From Yamadazyma tenuis (taxonomy: Eukaryota; Ascomycota; Pichiomycetes; Serinales; Debaryomycetaceae), in contig NC_089465.1 in NCBI RefSeq assembly GCF_029203305.1, forward strand, positions 1-64,000: a stretch of 64,000 bases of DNA, written 5' to 3'. The position numbers and the translations under genes are program-made. Shown here piece by piece: positions 1-10,460 of this stretch. The notes beneath the pieces are model-generated. The model worked only from the letters and a program-made list of their open reading frames with translations, did no database searches and was not told the origin of the DNA. Within the stretch, counting starts at the first letter, position 1, and every line of letters starts with the position of its first letter.

Positions 1-1100
1 TACACCCACCGAAGTTCTGACCCATACACCCACCGAAGTTCTGACCCATACACCCACCGAAGTTCTGACCCATACACACAAGTTCTGACCCATACACCCA
101 CCGAAGTTCTGACCCATACACCCACCGAAGTTCTGACCCATACACCCACCGAAGTTCTGACCCATACACCCACCGAAGTTCTGACCCATACACCCACCGA
201 AGTTCTGACCCATACACCCACCGAAGTTCTGACCCATACACCCACCGAAGTTCTGACCCATACACCCACCGAAGTTCTGACCCATACACCCACCGAAGTT
301 CTGACCCATACACCCACCGAAGTTCTGACCCATACACCCACCGAAGTTCTGACCCATACACCCACCGAAGTTCTGACCCATACACCCACCGAAGTTCTGA
401 CCCATACACCCACCGAAGTTCTGACCCATACACCCACCGAAGTTCTGACCCATACACCCACCGAAGTTCTGACCCATACACCCACCGAAGTTCTGACCCA
501 TACACCCACCGAAGTTCTGACCCATACACCCACCGAAGTTCTGACCCATACACCCACCGAAGTTCTGACCCATACACCCACCGAAGTTCTGACCCATACA
601 CCCACCGAAGTTCTGACCCATACACCCACCGAAGTTCTGACCCATACACCCACCGAAGTTCTGACCCATACACCCACCGAAGTTCTGACCCATACACCCA
701 CCGAAGTTCTGACCCATACACCCACCGAAGTTCTGACCCATACACCCACCGAAGTTCTGACCCATACACCCACCGAAGTTCTGACCCATACACCCACCGA
801 AGTTCTGACCCATACACCCACCGAAGTTCTGACCCATACACCCACCGAAGTTCTGACCCATACACCCACCGAAGTTCTGACCCATACACCCACCGAAGTT
901 CTGACCCATACACCCACCGAAGTTCTGACCCATACACCCACCGAAGTTCTGACCCATACACCCACCGAAGTTCTGACCCATACACCCACCGAAGTTCTGA
1001 CCCATACACCCACCGAAGTTCTGACCCATACACCCACCGAAGTTCTGACCCATACACCCACCGAAGTTCTGACCCATACACCCACCGAAGTTCTGACCCA
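1..1100 (+). repeat. Telomeric repeat array, 24-bp unit
   Basis: Tandem 24-bp unit beginning TACACCCACC and ending CTGACCCA. There are three full copies (1-72), one shortened 20-bp unit (73-92) that lacks part of the CCACCG segment, then 42 full copies (93-1100) that look identical. The C-rich strand runs 5'->3' on +, so the chromosome end is to the left. The array stops abruptly at 1100 and is followed by non-telomeric DNA. Long telomeric units of 16-25 bp are typical of Candida/Debaryomyces/Kluyveromyces-type yeasts; I cannot assign this unit to a named species. Confidence 0.97.
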
Positions 1101-1199
1101 TTTGATCATTGTTGAGATTTATTATCAAAGCTGAACAGGGAATGCCAATTCATTGGAAGGGGGTATCGCCTAAAATTACCCTGTATTATAGATAAAGTA

Positions 1200-1960
1200 C
1201 CTCCACCGCTTCCACATGCCGTAAACCAAGAAAACTGAGAACATATAGATATTTATCCTGTATGTGCCTAAGAATAATACTTTAATTGGAATATCTCCGG
1301 TAGTTCTTGTAACTCTGAGCGATCACATAAAAATCTGATGGAAGCCAAAGAGAAATATGCGCATAAATATGACTGCACACAAGGAAGGCAGGGGGGCAAA
1401 CCTGTTTTAGAACCATACCCTTTGGAAGTTGCTGCATGCAAGTCTTATACGCAGAATACCAAGGGCGAGAATGTGCACCCATCTTCTGGGTGATAGAGTT
1501 TACTAATCTTTAATTAAGTAATTTGAAATCTTTTAAGAAATTTCTCTTCAATTTGCAAATTCTACCAATTACATTCAAATGGTCTTAAATAAACATATGC
1601 TAGAAATTCTCCAATACATTCCGATAAATACCCAAAATATGATACAACAACACTTGGCCTGACAAGCAAAACAATGAAACCAACCTCAACCACAATTTGA
1701 TGCTCAAATTGTGGTTGATTGTCTTCGTTATTTGAGTTCGTGTGTGGATAAAATAGGTTTCAAGAGTTGGATTTCGCACGTACAAAGGTTTTCGCTCAAT
1801 TAAGAATTTGTAATAGGTAGTTTCGCACCAAATATGCAACGCGGTGGTGCGCATGAAGTTTCTTGTATATTTTTCGCAGCCGAAGCTTAATGAGGCTTGT
1901 CGCAACAAATCTAGACCGTCATTATATACAGTTCAGTTGGTTACCGCTACAGGAGCTTTT
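1200..1960 (+). repeat. Subtelomeric duplication, copy A
   Basis: Diverged same-orientation match to 10110-10460. Shared landmarks are the CAATTAAGAATTTGT stretch (1797-1811 and 10287-10301), the CGCAGCCGAAGCTTA stretch (1876-1890 and 10374-10388) followed by CTTGTCGCAACAAATCTAGA, and AATTGGAA.ATCTC (about 1285 and 10190). Continuing similarity from 1966 on (next repeat) suggests one larger duplicated block. Confidence 0.7.
1686..1718. repeat. Perfect inverted repeat (15-bp arms, 3-nt loop)
   Basis: Arms TCAACCACAATTTGA (1686-1700) and TCAAATTGTGGTTGA (1704-1718) are exact reverse complements around TGC. No U-run follows and no gene abuts it, so it is a foldback rather than an obvious terminator. 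Confidence 0.85.
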
Positions 1961-1965
1961 ACGAT

Positions 1966-2290
1966 TAATTTTCATCCTTACAGGAGGAATTTAATGCTTG
2001 GTGATTCACTACCTCTTTAGGGTAACTCTTTATAGAGGGGGGACATGCACATAGCCATTAACCTCTTTGAGAATCTGCCGAGCTGATCCCAAGTACTCAA
2101 AGAGGTAATATCATTTCTCGCACTTCATATATACTTACCTTACATAACTTTTTATCTAAAACTCGAATAATATTTTATGGTTATGCCACTTCTCGTCCGC
2201 AAAGTCTGACGAAAAGACTGAGACAAGAGGATCCCTTCTACCCCTATTTTTCACTAGTCATAATTCGCCCGAGTGAATTCTTATCCAAAG
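1966..2290 (+). repeat. Subtelomeric promoter-like repeat, copy 1 of 3
   Basis: Shares GGTGATTCACTA and CTCAAAGAGGTAATATCAT with 6866-7215 and 11246-11640. Copies 1 and 3 both run into an aldo-keto-reductase relic (CACTAGT.ATA.TTCGC then a gene start region). The family may therefore be the ancestral upstream region of that gene. Confidence 0.65.
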
Positions 2291-2460
2291 CTACAGAAAT
2301 TGGTTAATCTAATCAAACTTCAGAGATGCTCAGCTCCCATTCCAGCCACAAAACTTATTATTCAAATTGGAGAAGCGCTTGAATACGTTTTGTTGAACCC
2401 AAAGCTCAAAGAGATGTTATATTTCAGGCCAAGAGGTTCGATATTTTTGTTGTAATTGTC
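2273..2460 (+). pseudogene. Aldo-keto reductase N-terminal relic
   Basis: A 60-codon frame starting ATG at 2273 contains a PIPATKLI..IGEALEYVLLNPKL-like stretch. It resembles the region just after the first strand of pyridoxal-reductase-type aldo-keto reductases and is alignable to the start of the larger pseudogene at 11640. Only the N-terminal segment survives; the NADPH-site and barrel segments are absent. It lies directly after the repeat copy 1966-2290, mirroring the arrangement at 11246-12490. Confidence 0.45.
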
Positions 2461-2557
2461 TAAAGTAGAAGAAAACATTCAAATTATCCTGGCCAGCCCG
2501 CTAAAACCTTACGCAGAACAACCAGAAAAAGCACATCAGTTTCTATGATGGCAAGAG

Positions 2558-2740
2558 GAGAACCCTGCAATATAATTCTGTTCAGGTTCCGATAAACCCG
2601 GTTCTTGTCTCAAGATTGAAACCAGGCACTATGGTGCTGTGTGCAAGTAAAGCCGGATGAGCTTATGGAAAATACACACTATACTATAGAGAATTCCCTT
2701 AAGTACTTGGAAAACAGGCTTGAGATGCAAGTAAAGTAAT
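2558..2740 (+). pseudogene. Relic of unrecognised subtelomeric gene family, copy 1
   Basis: Shares GGAGAACCCTGCAATAT with 18987-19003 and, in one frame, the pattern RLKPGTMVLCA.KAG..YGKYT seen in the minus-strand copy at 17848-18149. In-frame stops interrupt it. The product is unknown. Confidence 0.5.
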
Positions 2741-3176
2741 TATCAACCAAATAATTTACCATCTTATTCATCTTTTGTTGAGCGGTTATCGTGCTATTTT
2801 GAAAGTGTGCGTGCAGATTTGATTCTTGCACGACAGACCACATAATTCTTCTGATCCTAAAACCATATCTCTCTTCGTACTAAAGCCATGTAAACAGTCT
2901 ACTTTCCTGCACGTTTATTTTGAAACTGTCGCCTTTTAATGTGTTAATTTTGACCGCCAATATATGAAAAATCCTGTGTGAAAATCTAACGTTCGAACTA
3001 GACATTTGATAGTCTTACTACAAAGTTCCATTACTTAAACCACAAAGACGTTTATTGATATAGTACCGAGTATTGGTAAGCGAAATAACTAGACAAAGAG
3101 AAATTATAATAACCAAACATTCAAGCACAATCACGGTTCTCAAGTATGAATCATATCCAAGTTTCATTGGATTGAT

Positions 3177-5429
3177 TCAAATGGATATCCACAAAAGAGC
3201 GGATAACACAGCCAAGAATGTGTATGTGTTTTTTGAACCCATGGCCTCGTACGTGGAGACTTCTTGTGGTGAGGATTCTGAGCCATTACCAGCTGAAGCC
3301 ACTTCAGCAGCCGCTCCAGAACCATTCCCTTTAGCACCAGTTGGAGAAACGGTTTCAGTAGGGTTAGCAGTGATAGCAGCAGCGAAAGTGAAAGTCGTAT
3401 ATGTTGTGACAGTGACATCTCCAGCGACATTTGTGCATGGTTCAGTTACCACGACGGTAGAAACTAATGAGTGTGGGATGTTACATATAACGGTATTCTT
3501 ACCATCATCACCAGTTGTTGTGGTGGTTGAAGGCTCCTTGCAGGTGCATGGTAAGATGATGGTGGTAACACCTTCTTCGATGATGACTGGTTCAGGAGTC
3601 TCAATGACAACGGTTGGTTTACCATCGGCCCCGGTTGTGGTATAAGTGGATGTAGTGGAGCCAGTCCATGGGATGGTAGTGCGCGCTTCAGGGGTTTCAA
3701 CAACCACAGTTGGTTCACCATCAGTTCCTGTAGTAGTGTACGTCGAAGTGAATGAACCAGTCCATGGGATAGTGGTGTAAGGTTCTGGAGTTTCAACCAC
3801 GACTGTCACGTCACCATCTGGACCAGTTGTGGTGTAAGTTGAGGTGAAAGAGCCAGTCCAATAAGTGGAAGTGGTGAAGATACTAGCTGGAGTTTCAACG
3901 ACCACAGTTGGTTCACCATCAGTGCCTGTAGTAGTGTATGTCGAAGTGAATGAACCAGTCCATGGGATAGTTGTATGTGCTTCTGGAGTTTCTTTAACAA
4001 TAGTTGGGCTACCATCGGTTCCAGTTGTAGTGTAAAATGTTGTGGTAGAGCCAGTCCATGGGGTGGTAACAGTTGGGACAGGAGTTTCCTTGACAATAGT
4101 TGGGTTACCATCGGTTCCGGTTGTAGTGTAACAGGTTGTGGTAGAGCCAGTCCATGGAGTGGTAACAGTGACAACACTTTTTGAAGATGGTACTTGACTA
4201 GAAGGAGAAACAGCACTCGAAGATGGAACTGTGGATGAAGGAGTACTCGAAGATGATATTGGAGTAGTCGAGTTTGTCCAGTGGAAGGACAGGCTTGATG
4301 ACGAAGTGCTGGTAAGTGGTGTACTTGTTGGCGTGGGAGTGGATGTTAATATAACGACAGTCTTAGGATCACTTGGATCGGAAGGAGTTAGAGTATAGGT
4401 TGTATCAATAGATCCATAACTAGTCGTTGTAGTTGTTGATTCAGGAGTCTTGATGTCCACAGTTACGGGATCACTTGGGTTAGATGGGTAGATGGTAGTA
4501 GTGGTAGTATCAGTGCCTGTCCATGGTTCAGTAGTGGTCGTTGTAGTTTCAGGAGTCAAGACGGTAATAGTCACAGGATCACTTGGATTGGATGGGTAGA
4601 TGGTAATAGTAGTAGGTACCGAACCTGTCCATACATCAGTAGTGGTTGTAGTGGTCTCTGGTATTTCAACAGTAACAGTCACATCCCCATCAGAGCCTGT
4701 TACTGTAACAGTCTCAGTATCAGTTCCAGTCCATATAATGGTGGTGGTAACTGAATAAGGACACGATGAGCTATTGTCAGTTGAGCTATACCAATCAATA
4801 TCATCTGTATGTTTAGTTCCATCAGGATAGGTTACGGACATGTTTAGTTGACCAAGGCCAGTTGCTTGGTAGTAGACCACCTTAATAGGATAATAGACTC
4901 CTCCTGTAAGGGTAACTGTCTCTGTAGCAGATGATGCTTCACCTGAGGCATATACACTAGCCATTTCATCTAAATTTCCTGTGAGCGGTTTCAGTCCACA
5001 ACAATCCATAGCAACCCCTGATCCAAGGGTAAAAGACGCTGCATCATCAGCAAAGCTTATTTCGAATGTGTAGTCTCCAGTTGTACTTGCATAAAAATAT
5101 CCCGATAGTCTCAAACCAAAGTAGGCTACGTTAACATTTTTCCCGTATAGGTCTCCATAATAAGCGGTCCCATCGTCCAGTGCTTCGAATGAGAAGTCTT
5201 GGCTGGTTACTCCTCCCCAGGAATAATCTGCCTCTGCTTGGTCAATTGCAGAAAGAGCCGCATCAAGTCCAGTGTAAATACCATATTCTTCAGAAGTTAT
5301 GTTGACATAATCGGCGTATAGACCTTTAGTGACAGAAGAAGGACTGCATCCTCCAATCGTATCAGCAGTGGCCACACCACAGAAAAGTTGAAAAACCACA
5401 AGAGTGGCTAATTTGAACTGGATTTTCAT
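3177..5429 (-). CDS. PA14/GLEYA-type GPI-anchored adhesin
   Basis: This 750-residue cell-wall adhesin probably mediates flocculation or adherence through a lectin-like N-terminal head. A signal peptide (about residues 1-22, ending FCGVATA) precedes a PA14/GLEYA-like domain (about 25-230). That domain shows a FADDAA acidic pair, a DCC motif and a YPDGTKHTDDIDWY loop, all reminiscent of the calcium-dependent sugar site of Flo/Epa adhesins. Then come many Thr-rich flocculin-type repeats (WTGS.T..YTTTG.DG.P.VV.ETP), a Ser/Thr stalk, and a C-terminal GPI signal ([20 protein letters not shown]). It is a paralogue of the plus-strand adhesin at 15465, sharing the C-terminal block and GPI tail. The ATG at 5429 begins a good signal peptide. 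The ligand is unknown. Confidence 0.9.
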   Translation of the reverse strand: MKIQFKLATLVVFQLFCGVATADTIGGCSPSSVTKGLYADYVNITSEEYGIYTGLDAALSAIDQAEADYSWGGVTSQDFSFEALDDGTAYYGDLYGKNVNVAYFGLRLSGYFYASTTGDYTFEISFADDAASFTLGSGVAMDCCGLKPLTGNLDEMASVYASGEASSATETVTLTGGVYYPIKVVYYQATGLGQLNMSVTYPDGTKHTDDIDWYSSTDNSSSCPYSVTTTIIWTGTDTETVTVTGSDGDVTVTVEIPETTTTTTDVWTGSVPTTITIYPSNPSDPVTITVLTPETTTTTTEPWTGTDTTTTTIYPSNPSDPVTVDIKTPESTTTTTSYGSIDTTYTLTPSDPSDPKTVVILTSTPTPTSTPLTSTSSSSLSFHWTNSTTPISSSSTPSSTVPSSSAVSPSSQVPSSKSVVTVTTPWTGSTTTCYTTTGTDGNPTIVKETPVPTVTTPWTGSTTTFYTTTGTDGSPTIVKETPEAHTTIPWTGSFTSTYTTTGTDGEPTVVVETPASIFTTSTYWTGSFTSTYTTTGPDGDVTVVVETPEPYTTIPWTGSFTSTYTTTGTDGEPTVVVETPEARTTIPWTGSTTSTYTTTGADGKPTVVIETPEPVIIEEGVTTIILPCTCKEPSTTTTTGDDGKNTVICNIPHSLVSTVVVTEPCTNVAGDVTVTTYTTFTFAAAITANPTETVSPTGAKGNGSGAAAEVASAGNGSESSPQEVSTYEAMGSKNTYTFLAVLSALLWISI

Positions 5430-6611
5430 TATTGCTTGACCTCAACCTTCGGAAAACCCAAACAATATAAATAATGTTATAGTCAATAAGATGTCATTGT
5501 GCTCAGTGTAAAACGAGTTACAAGTATTTCCAGTTGCCACTTAAAGGAATTCTCTGGCCATACAGGGTCAAGCTTATAGTTAATGCTTTTGAACATAAGA
5601 TTAAAGCTTACCCAACACTCTCAAAATACAGTTCTTAAGTTGACCTATTACAGATAACAAAATCGAAGTTTGGTTTTCATTTTTGAAGTTGACAATTAAA
5701 ATATGGTTAAAACCTTTTGGCACAGAATTTTATGCAAGCTATACCAAAAATTATTAACCAATCCGGAAACTAACGGTTCTTTTCGGCGCTACAATTAGGT
5801 ATATCTTCAACTTTGAATAATCTTTAATTTATCTATAAACTTTTGATAACCTGTTGTGGCTTGTCTTTCCACCAAATAGCAATCCTATCCTCATTATTCA
5901 CCACACACCTTGATTATTTAGGATATTGTTGCCAATAATCATGCATACTGTTGCATACGGGCCGAAATATTTTTAAATAAAGGTTACAAAAACAGCTTAG
6001 ACATCTCATTTTTTAAGTTTAAACTACGTATTCAGATAAGATTAAATATTAATTAGCCAATCAGGCACTTGAAATATAAAATTTTTTGAATACCCCAAAG
6101 CGTCATGACCTGATAACCACAATCTTGAAAAGAGTAAATCCTTAGAGAGGCAATTTATAGCTAGCAAGAACTTTCGAATGCGAAGTTAAACTGATTCCCA
6201 TCCATAAAGGGACAATCCATTTTTTGGTGACCCACCACCTATTTTCTTACAGATGGGCTGTATTCGCTGTCATTAACATGTCTTAGAATATTGGGCTTTC
6301 AAATGCCAATCTATCCCCATACTACAGACAAACAACAAGTCCCAAGCTTTCAGATAGGTGGTTTCAATTGAACTTAAAGATTCTTTTTGTTGAAGTTAGT
6401 TCTAATACGTTTGTACATCTGTACTTATTATTAGCAATCTTATCTTATTGCTTAAATTTTCGTATCTCCCGCAAATTTGCTCATGATATGGCCGGGTTTG
6501 GGGGGGGGGGGGTTCGCGATTGTGTCGCCCATAATTTTTTTGGACCAGCCCCTTTCCCTGGCCCAAAGAATTACGCAACAAGGATAACAAGTTGCTATGG
6601 TTGAATACAAA

Positions 6612-6790
6612 TGGAAAGGAGAGTTTGCAATCTAAAATAGTAACAGGTTATGGTAGTGCATGATTCTTAAACCAAAGTTGAAACTGGGAAATGTGGTGGT
6701 GTGGAATAAAGACCGGATATATCTATGACAAGAACATACACGATTACAGAGTATGTGTCCTTGGCTGCTTGTGAAACTCACTAGCACAGC
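6612..6790 (+). pseudogene. Relic of unrecognised subtelomeric gene family, copy 2
   Basis: Diverged match to the copies at 2558-2740 and 18986-19170: GGAGAGTTTGCAAT, then GATTCTTAAACC..AGTTGAAACTGG, GTGGTGTGGAA and CAGAGTATG. Too decayed for a continuous frame. Confidence 0.4.
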
Positions 6791-6865
6791 GGGTTTAATA
6801 GATAATCAGCTCACTGAACCATTTAGGCAATTAGACAATAGGCCTTGCTGACTATCCCGAAGATC

Positions 6866-7215
6866 GTCATGACCTGATAATTGCAATGCTGAATTAAGAT
6901 TACTTGCAACTTATTGTTAACCAAAAAATATTCTAGCATATGAAGCCCCTTTCATTCTTTAAGGGGTAATTATTGGTGATTCACTATTCTTTGGAGGCAA
7001 CATTTCACAGATAGGGCCATGTACTCAGCCATTAGCCTCATTGGGTATCTTATGAGCTAGCCCCAAGCACTCAAAGAGGTAATATCATCATGCTTAATTA
7101 ACATCATTTCTCGTATCTGCATATCTGACTTTCAAACGCTAATGAGATTTTATGGTGATGACACTCCTTATCTGCAAAGTCTGACGGAAAAACAGGGACC
7201 AGAAGACCCCATTTC
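6866..7215 (+). repeat. Subtelomeric promoter-like repeat, copy 2 of 3
   Basis: Starts CGTCATGACCTGATAATTGCAATG, like 11246 onward. It carries GGTGATTCACTATT and the ACTCAAAGAGGTAATATCATCA block and ends near GACCAGAAGACCCC. It sits immediately upstream of the mannosyltransferase, so it may contribute to that promoter. Confidence 0.65.
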
Positions 7216-7382
7216 GTCACATTGCATTCCCCTTTCCCAACACATCCCAATTGCCTCTTACCGCTTCACTCACAGTTACACCTGACACGTATATAGCTCA
7301 AAGTGATTATGCTCCTTATTTATAAATGGTCTCCCGGATTTTGTCAACACTTATCAAGATATAGGGTGATTTGTCTCATATT

Positions 7383-9710
7383 ATGGGGAAATTATTTAAC
7401 ATTAGTCACAATCGAAGGTTTTTTTTCTACGGATTCATCGTCTTTTGGATAGTTTCAGCTGGTATCTGGATCTATGACTACACTTTGAATAATTCTAGTG
7501 AGTCGGACACGTCCATTTACCCCCTGGAACTGACTCCAAATGCAGTGTTGTCTAGTCCTCTGAATGTCAACAAAATCGATGTGTTTGAAGATTGTGCCAT
7601 CAAGAAGCTAGTGCAAACGTTGGGAATCGAGGATACCAGAAGTATTGATAGCCATTCGAGTGTGTATGACCAAATGTTGAAGAAGCATGCATTATCAGAC
7701 ATTCTAACAAACCTCGATTTCACTGAGAGATGCAACTTGTATTTTAAGAACCTATTTGTGCGAGACCACAACTGGTTTGTGGATCCCAATGAAGACTTCC
7801 CTCTTGAACATCGTGATACATTTGACTTACAGCTGTTTAAAAAAGAGAATTCCAAAAAAATAAGGTACAAATATGCCCAAATGTCAAACTTAGAATACGA
7901 CAAGATCAATTTCGACGACAAGAAAGTCCGCAAAGACGTGAAACGACTTGCTGAAGAAGAGTTCAATGAGTTCTGGGAACGAACCATGAAGACAGAACAG
8001 AAGATTGTAGACTACTTGTCCCATTTACGGATTTTCAACAAGTGCTATGTCACCAGTGATAATAGGTACATCATGAACAAAGCCAATGAATTGATAGAAA
8101 AAGTGGCTGACAACATAGATCACACTGAGTTCAAGGCCGACGATGATGAACTGTTAATCAACGATCTGGGTTCCAAATCCTGTAGTGAGTTGGAAAGCAG
8201 AATCTATAAATGGGTGTCTCATTCTTATCCTATTTATGAACGGTGGACTGGTGAAATATTTCTATCTCCTCCAGATCTACGTGGATTTGTTCATTATCCT
8301 GAGGTGTTCAAGACCACAAACTCCAAGTTCAAGGGGTCCACCAAGGACTTCTCCAAATCCACCTTCGCTGGGAATGGGCCATGCTTCTTCAACAAATTCA
8401 AAAATCTGTTGAATGGAAAGGGTATTGTACTATCGATCGGAGACAAACATGTTGATGATACTGTGAGATTCATTCACCTATTAAGAGCGTTGAGCAACCA
8501 CTATCCAATCCAAATCATCTACTATGACTCGCTCAGTGATGAGACCAAAGCAAGAATAGTCGCCGCTGCTAGAGACAAAATGATAGATTTACCAGAAAGC
8601 TTCCACAAAGTTTCCAAGCATTTCCCTTCCGACTACTTCCACATCAAAGACGGTGGAATGCCAAAGCAAGAAGTGTGGTTTGTAAAGACGTACAACACCA
8701 TTCACGACAACTTCAAAGAAAAGTTCAAGATGTTTGCCCATAAGTTTCTAGCAACGTTGTTCAATTCATTTGAGGAATTCATTTTAGTTGATGCTGATAC
8801 AGTGTTGTTGCAGAATCCATCCGAGTTTTTCGACTTGAAGGACTACAAAACCACCGGGGCCTACTTCTTCAAGGATAGAACTGCTCATGCATTCAGGCCA
8901 CCAGGTGATACTAAATTCTTTCAGAAGATAACCCCTTCGATTTTAGACAACTTGATGTTTGATATTCCCATCATCACCCAGAAGACTCTTGGATTAGAGT
9001 TCTTTAATGGAATGAGCCATTTCATGGAAAGTGGAGTGGTGTTGATCAATAGACACTTACACTTCAACTCCATCTTAACAATGCTCCAATTGAACTTCTT
9101 TAAGCCTGTTACCTCCAGAGTCCACGGAGACAAAGAGATATTCTGGTTGGGATTCGCCACCAGTGGTGATGAAGACTACCACTTCAACAAGAATTTCGCT
9201 GCATCAATCGGGACTCTTACTTCCCCGGAGGAAAGATTGACCAGTGAAGGAAACCTCAAGAAATCTCAGGAACTCTGTTCGCCACATTCAGGACACCTTG
9301 ATGAAAATGGAAAGTTATTGTGGTTTAACTCGGGGTTCAAGTTCTGTGGGAAAAGCGATCTTGTTAATTTTGAAACTGAAGTCAAGAAACACGACCATTT
9401 TAAATTCTTAAAAGATGCTGAATCCATGCGAGAGTATTATGAAAGCTCTCTAAAACTTAGAAACGCAGTTATTCCTCCCTTCAATATAAAATCGGAAATA
9501 AGGGCAGGGAACAGTGTTGAAGAGCCAGTAGAAGGCTGGCACATGGAACGTGGATATTGTCACAGTTATTTATGGTGTGCATACTCTTCGATAGGTGGAC
9601 TCACCTCTGACGGACAAGATAACACTCAAGTGGGACAAGTGTTCGAGTTCGATCAGGAGTCAATAGACTTGTATTCTTACTTGGGTGATATTTGGGTTGG
9701 GAATGAGTGA
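7383..9710 (+). CDS. MNN1-family alpha-1,3-mannosyltransferase
   Basis: A 775-residue type II Golgi glycosyltransferase of the Mnn1 branch of GT71, expected to cap N- or O-linked mannans with alpha-1,3-mannose from GDP-mannose. A short cytosolic tail and one membrane anchor (about residues 13-31) are followed by a lumenal stem and the catalytic domain. Family signatures are GKGIVLSIGD, LVDADTVLLQNP (DxD-type metal site near residue 470), SGVVLINRHLHF and KEIFWLGFA. The frame extends four codons upstream from a TTG; the first ATG at 7383 gives a normal type II anchor. Length is usual for the family. Such genes are often amplified and subtelomeric in CUG-Ser yeasts, and this one is flanked by repeat DNA. 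The exact linkage cannot be told from sequence. Confidence 0.9.
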   Translation: MGKLFNISHNRRFFFYGFIVFWIVSAGIWIYDYTLNNSSESDTSIYPLELTPNAVLSSPLNVNKIDVFEDCAIKKLVQTLGIEDTRSIDSHSSVYDQMLKKHALSDILTNLDFTERCNLYFKNLFVRDHNWFVDPNEDFPLEHRDTFDLQLFKKENSKKIRYKYAQMSNLEYDKINFDDKKVRKDVKRLAEEEFNEFWERTMKTEQKIVDYLSHLRIFNKCYVTSDNRYIMNKANELIEKVADNIDHTEFKADDDELLINDLGSKSCSELESRIYKWVSHSYPIYERWTGEIFLSPPDLRGFVHYPEVFKTTNSKFKGSTKDFSKSTFAGNGPCFFNKFKNLLNGKGIVLSIGDKHVDDTVRFIHLLRALSNHYPIQIIYYDSLSDETKARIVAAARDKMIDLPESFHKVSKHFPSDYFHIKDGGMPKQEVWFVKTYNTIHDNFKEKFKMFAHKFLATLFNSFEEFILVDADTVLLQNPSEFFDLKDYKTTGAYFFKDRTAHAFRPPGDTKFFQKITPSILDNLMFDIPIITQKTLGLEFFNGMSHFMESGVVLINRHLHFNSILTMLQLNFFKPVTSRVHGDKEIFWLGFATSGDEDYHFNKNFAASIGTLTSPEERLTSEGNLKKSQELCSPHSGHLDENGKLLWFNSGFKFCGKSDLVNFETEVKKHDHFKFLKDAESMREYYESSLKLRNAVIPPFNIKSEIRAGNSVEEPVEGWHMERGYCHSYLWCAYSSIGGLTSDGQDNTQVGQVFEFDQESIDLYSYLGDIWVGNE

Positions 9711-10109
9711 TTATAGTTTGATCCAACTAGTATTGAATTATGTTAATTATTGGAATAAATCAAAGAAATTTCTGACATAATAGTACGATCTCAAAATTAA
9801 ATAGTGTTCATTTCGTAGATTCTCCGAATTGGAGAGAAAATCCTTAGAGTATTACAAATAGCTAGATTAATGTTCGTAAACTCTCACACCGGGAAACTGG
9901 GTGCACATATAAGTATAGGGAATTTTGAATAGTATGTGATTTTCATAAATCAACCTCTAAGGCGCATTATTCACATACCAGTTTACCCCCTGCCTTCCTT
10001 GTAGCTTCTGCATGGAATTTTACTGATCGCTCGGGATTTGTTACAATCCCAGAGATTTTCCAGTAAGAGCGTTGTTCTAGTTCAAACCCCTACTAGTAGC
10101 TAAGGCAAC

Positions 10110-10460
10110 TCTTCCTCTGCTCGCAGTAAACTAAGAAAAGTGAGGAAATAAAATATATTTGTCCTGCATATGCATAGGAACAATGCTATAATTGGAAAAT
10201 CTCTGGTATTGTTATAATTCCAGCGATAATTTAAAAATCCGCGCTGGAGCAAATCGAATCTCGCACGAGCGAAGGTTTTCGTTCAATTAAGAATTTGTGA
10301 TGGATAGTTTTGCACCAGATATGCGACTTGATGTAACGCGGTAATGCTCAGGAAAATTTGTTGCATATTTTCGCAGCCGAAGCTTAGTGAAGCTTGTCGC
10401 AACAAATCTAGACTGTCATATATATTGTTTAATTGGTTGCCGCTACTGGCGCTTTTATCA
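10110..10460 (+). repeat. Subtelomeric duplication, copy B
   Basis: Same-orientation counterpart of 1200-1960, with the same order of landmarks (AATTGGAAAATCTCTGG; GCACGAGCGAAGGTTTTCG; CGCAGCCGAAGCTTAG; TTGGTTGCCGCTAC). About 790 bp absent from copy A separate it from repeat copy 3 at 11246. Confidence 0.7.

Larger units (their letters stand above)
1101..3176. other. Subtelomeric spacer, no intact gene
   Basis: No convincing intact ORF. It holds a diverged duplicate of the 10.1-11.9 kb region, a perfect hairpin at 1686-1718, an aldo-keto-reductase relic near 2273-2455 and a relic of an unrecognised gene family near 2558-2740. The remainder, up to the 3' end of the minus-strand adhesin, shows nothing I can name. 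Confidence 0.7.
5430..7382. other. Intergenic spacer between adhesin and mannosyltransferase
   Basis: Divergent promoter region of about 1.95 kb. It contains a 12-nt G run near 6491-6502, a gene-family relic (6612-6790), a fragment CGTCATGACCTGATAA at 6103-6118 that recurs at 6870, and a full repeat copy at 6866-7215. No intact ORF is supportable. Confidence 0.6.

Noticed and set aside
10020..10110. tRNA-like B-box (AGTTCAAACCCC)
   Set aside because: I could not build acceptor, D and anticodon arms around it; no tRNA gene was found in the window.
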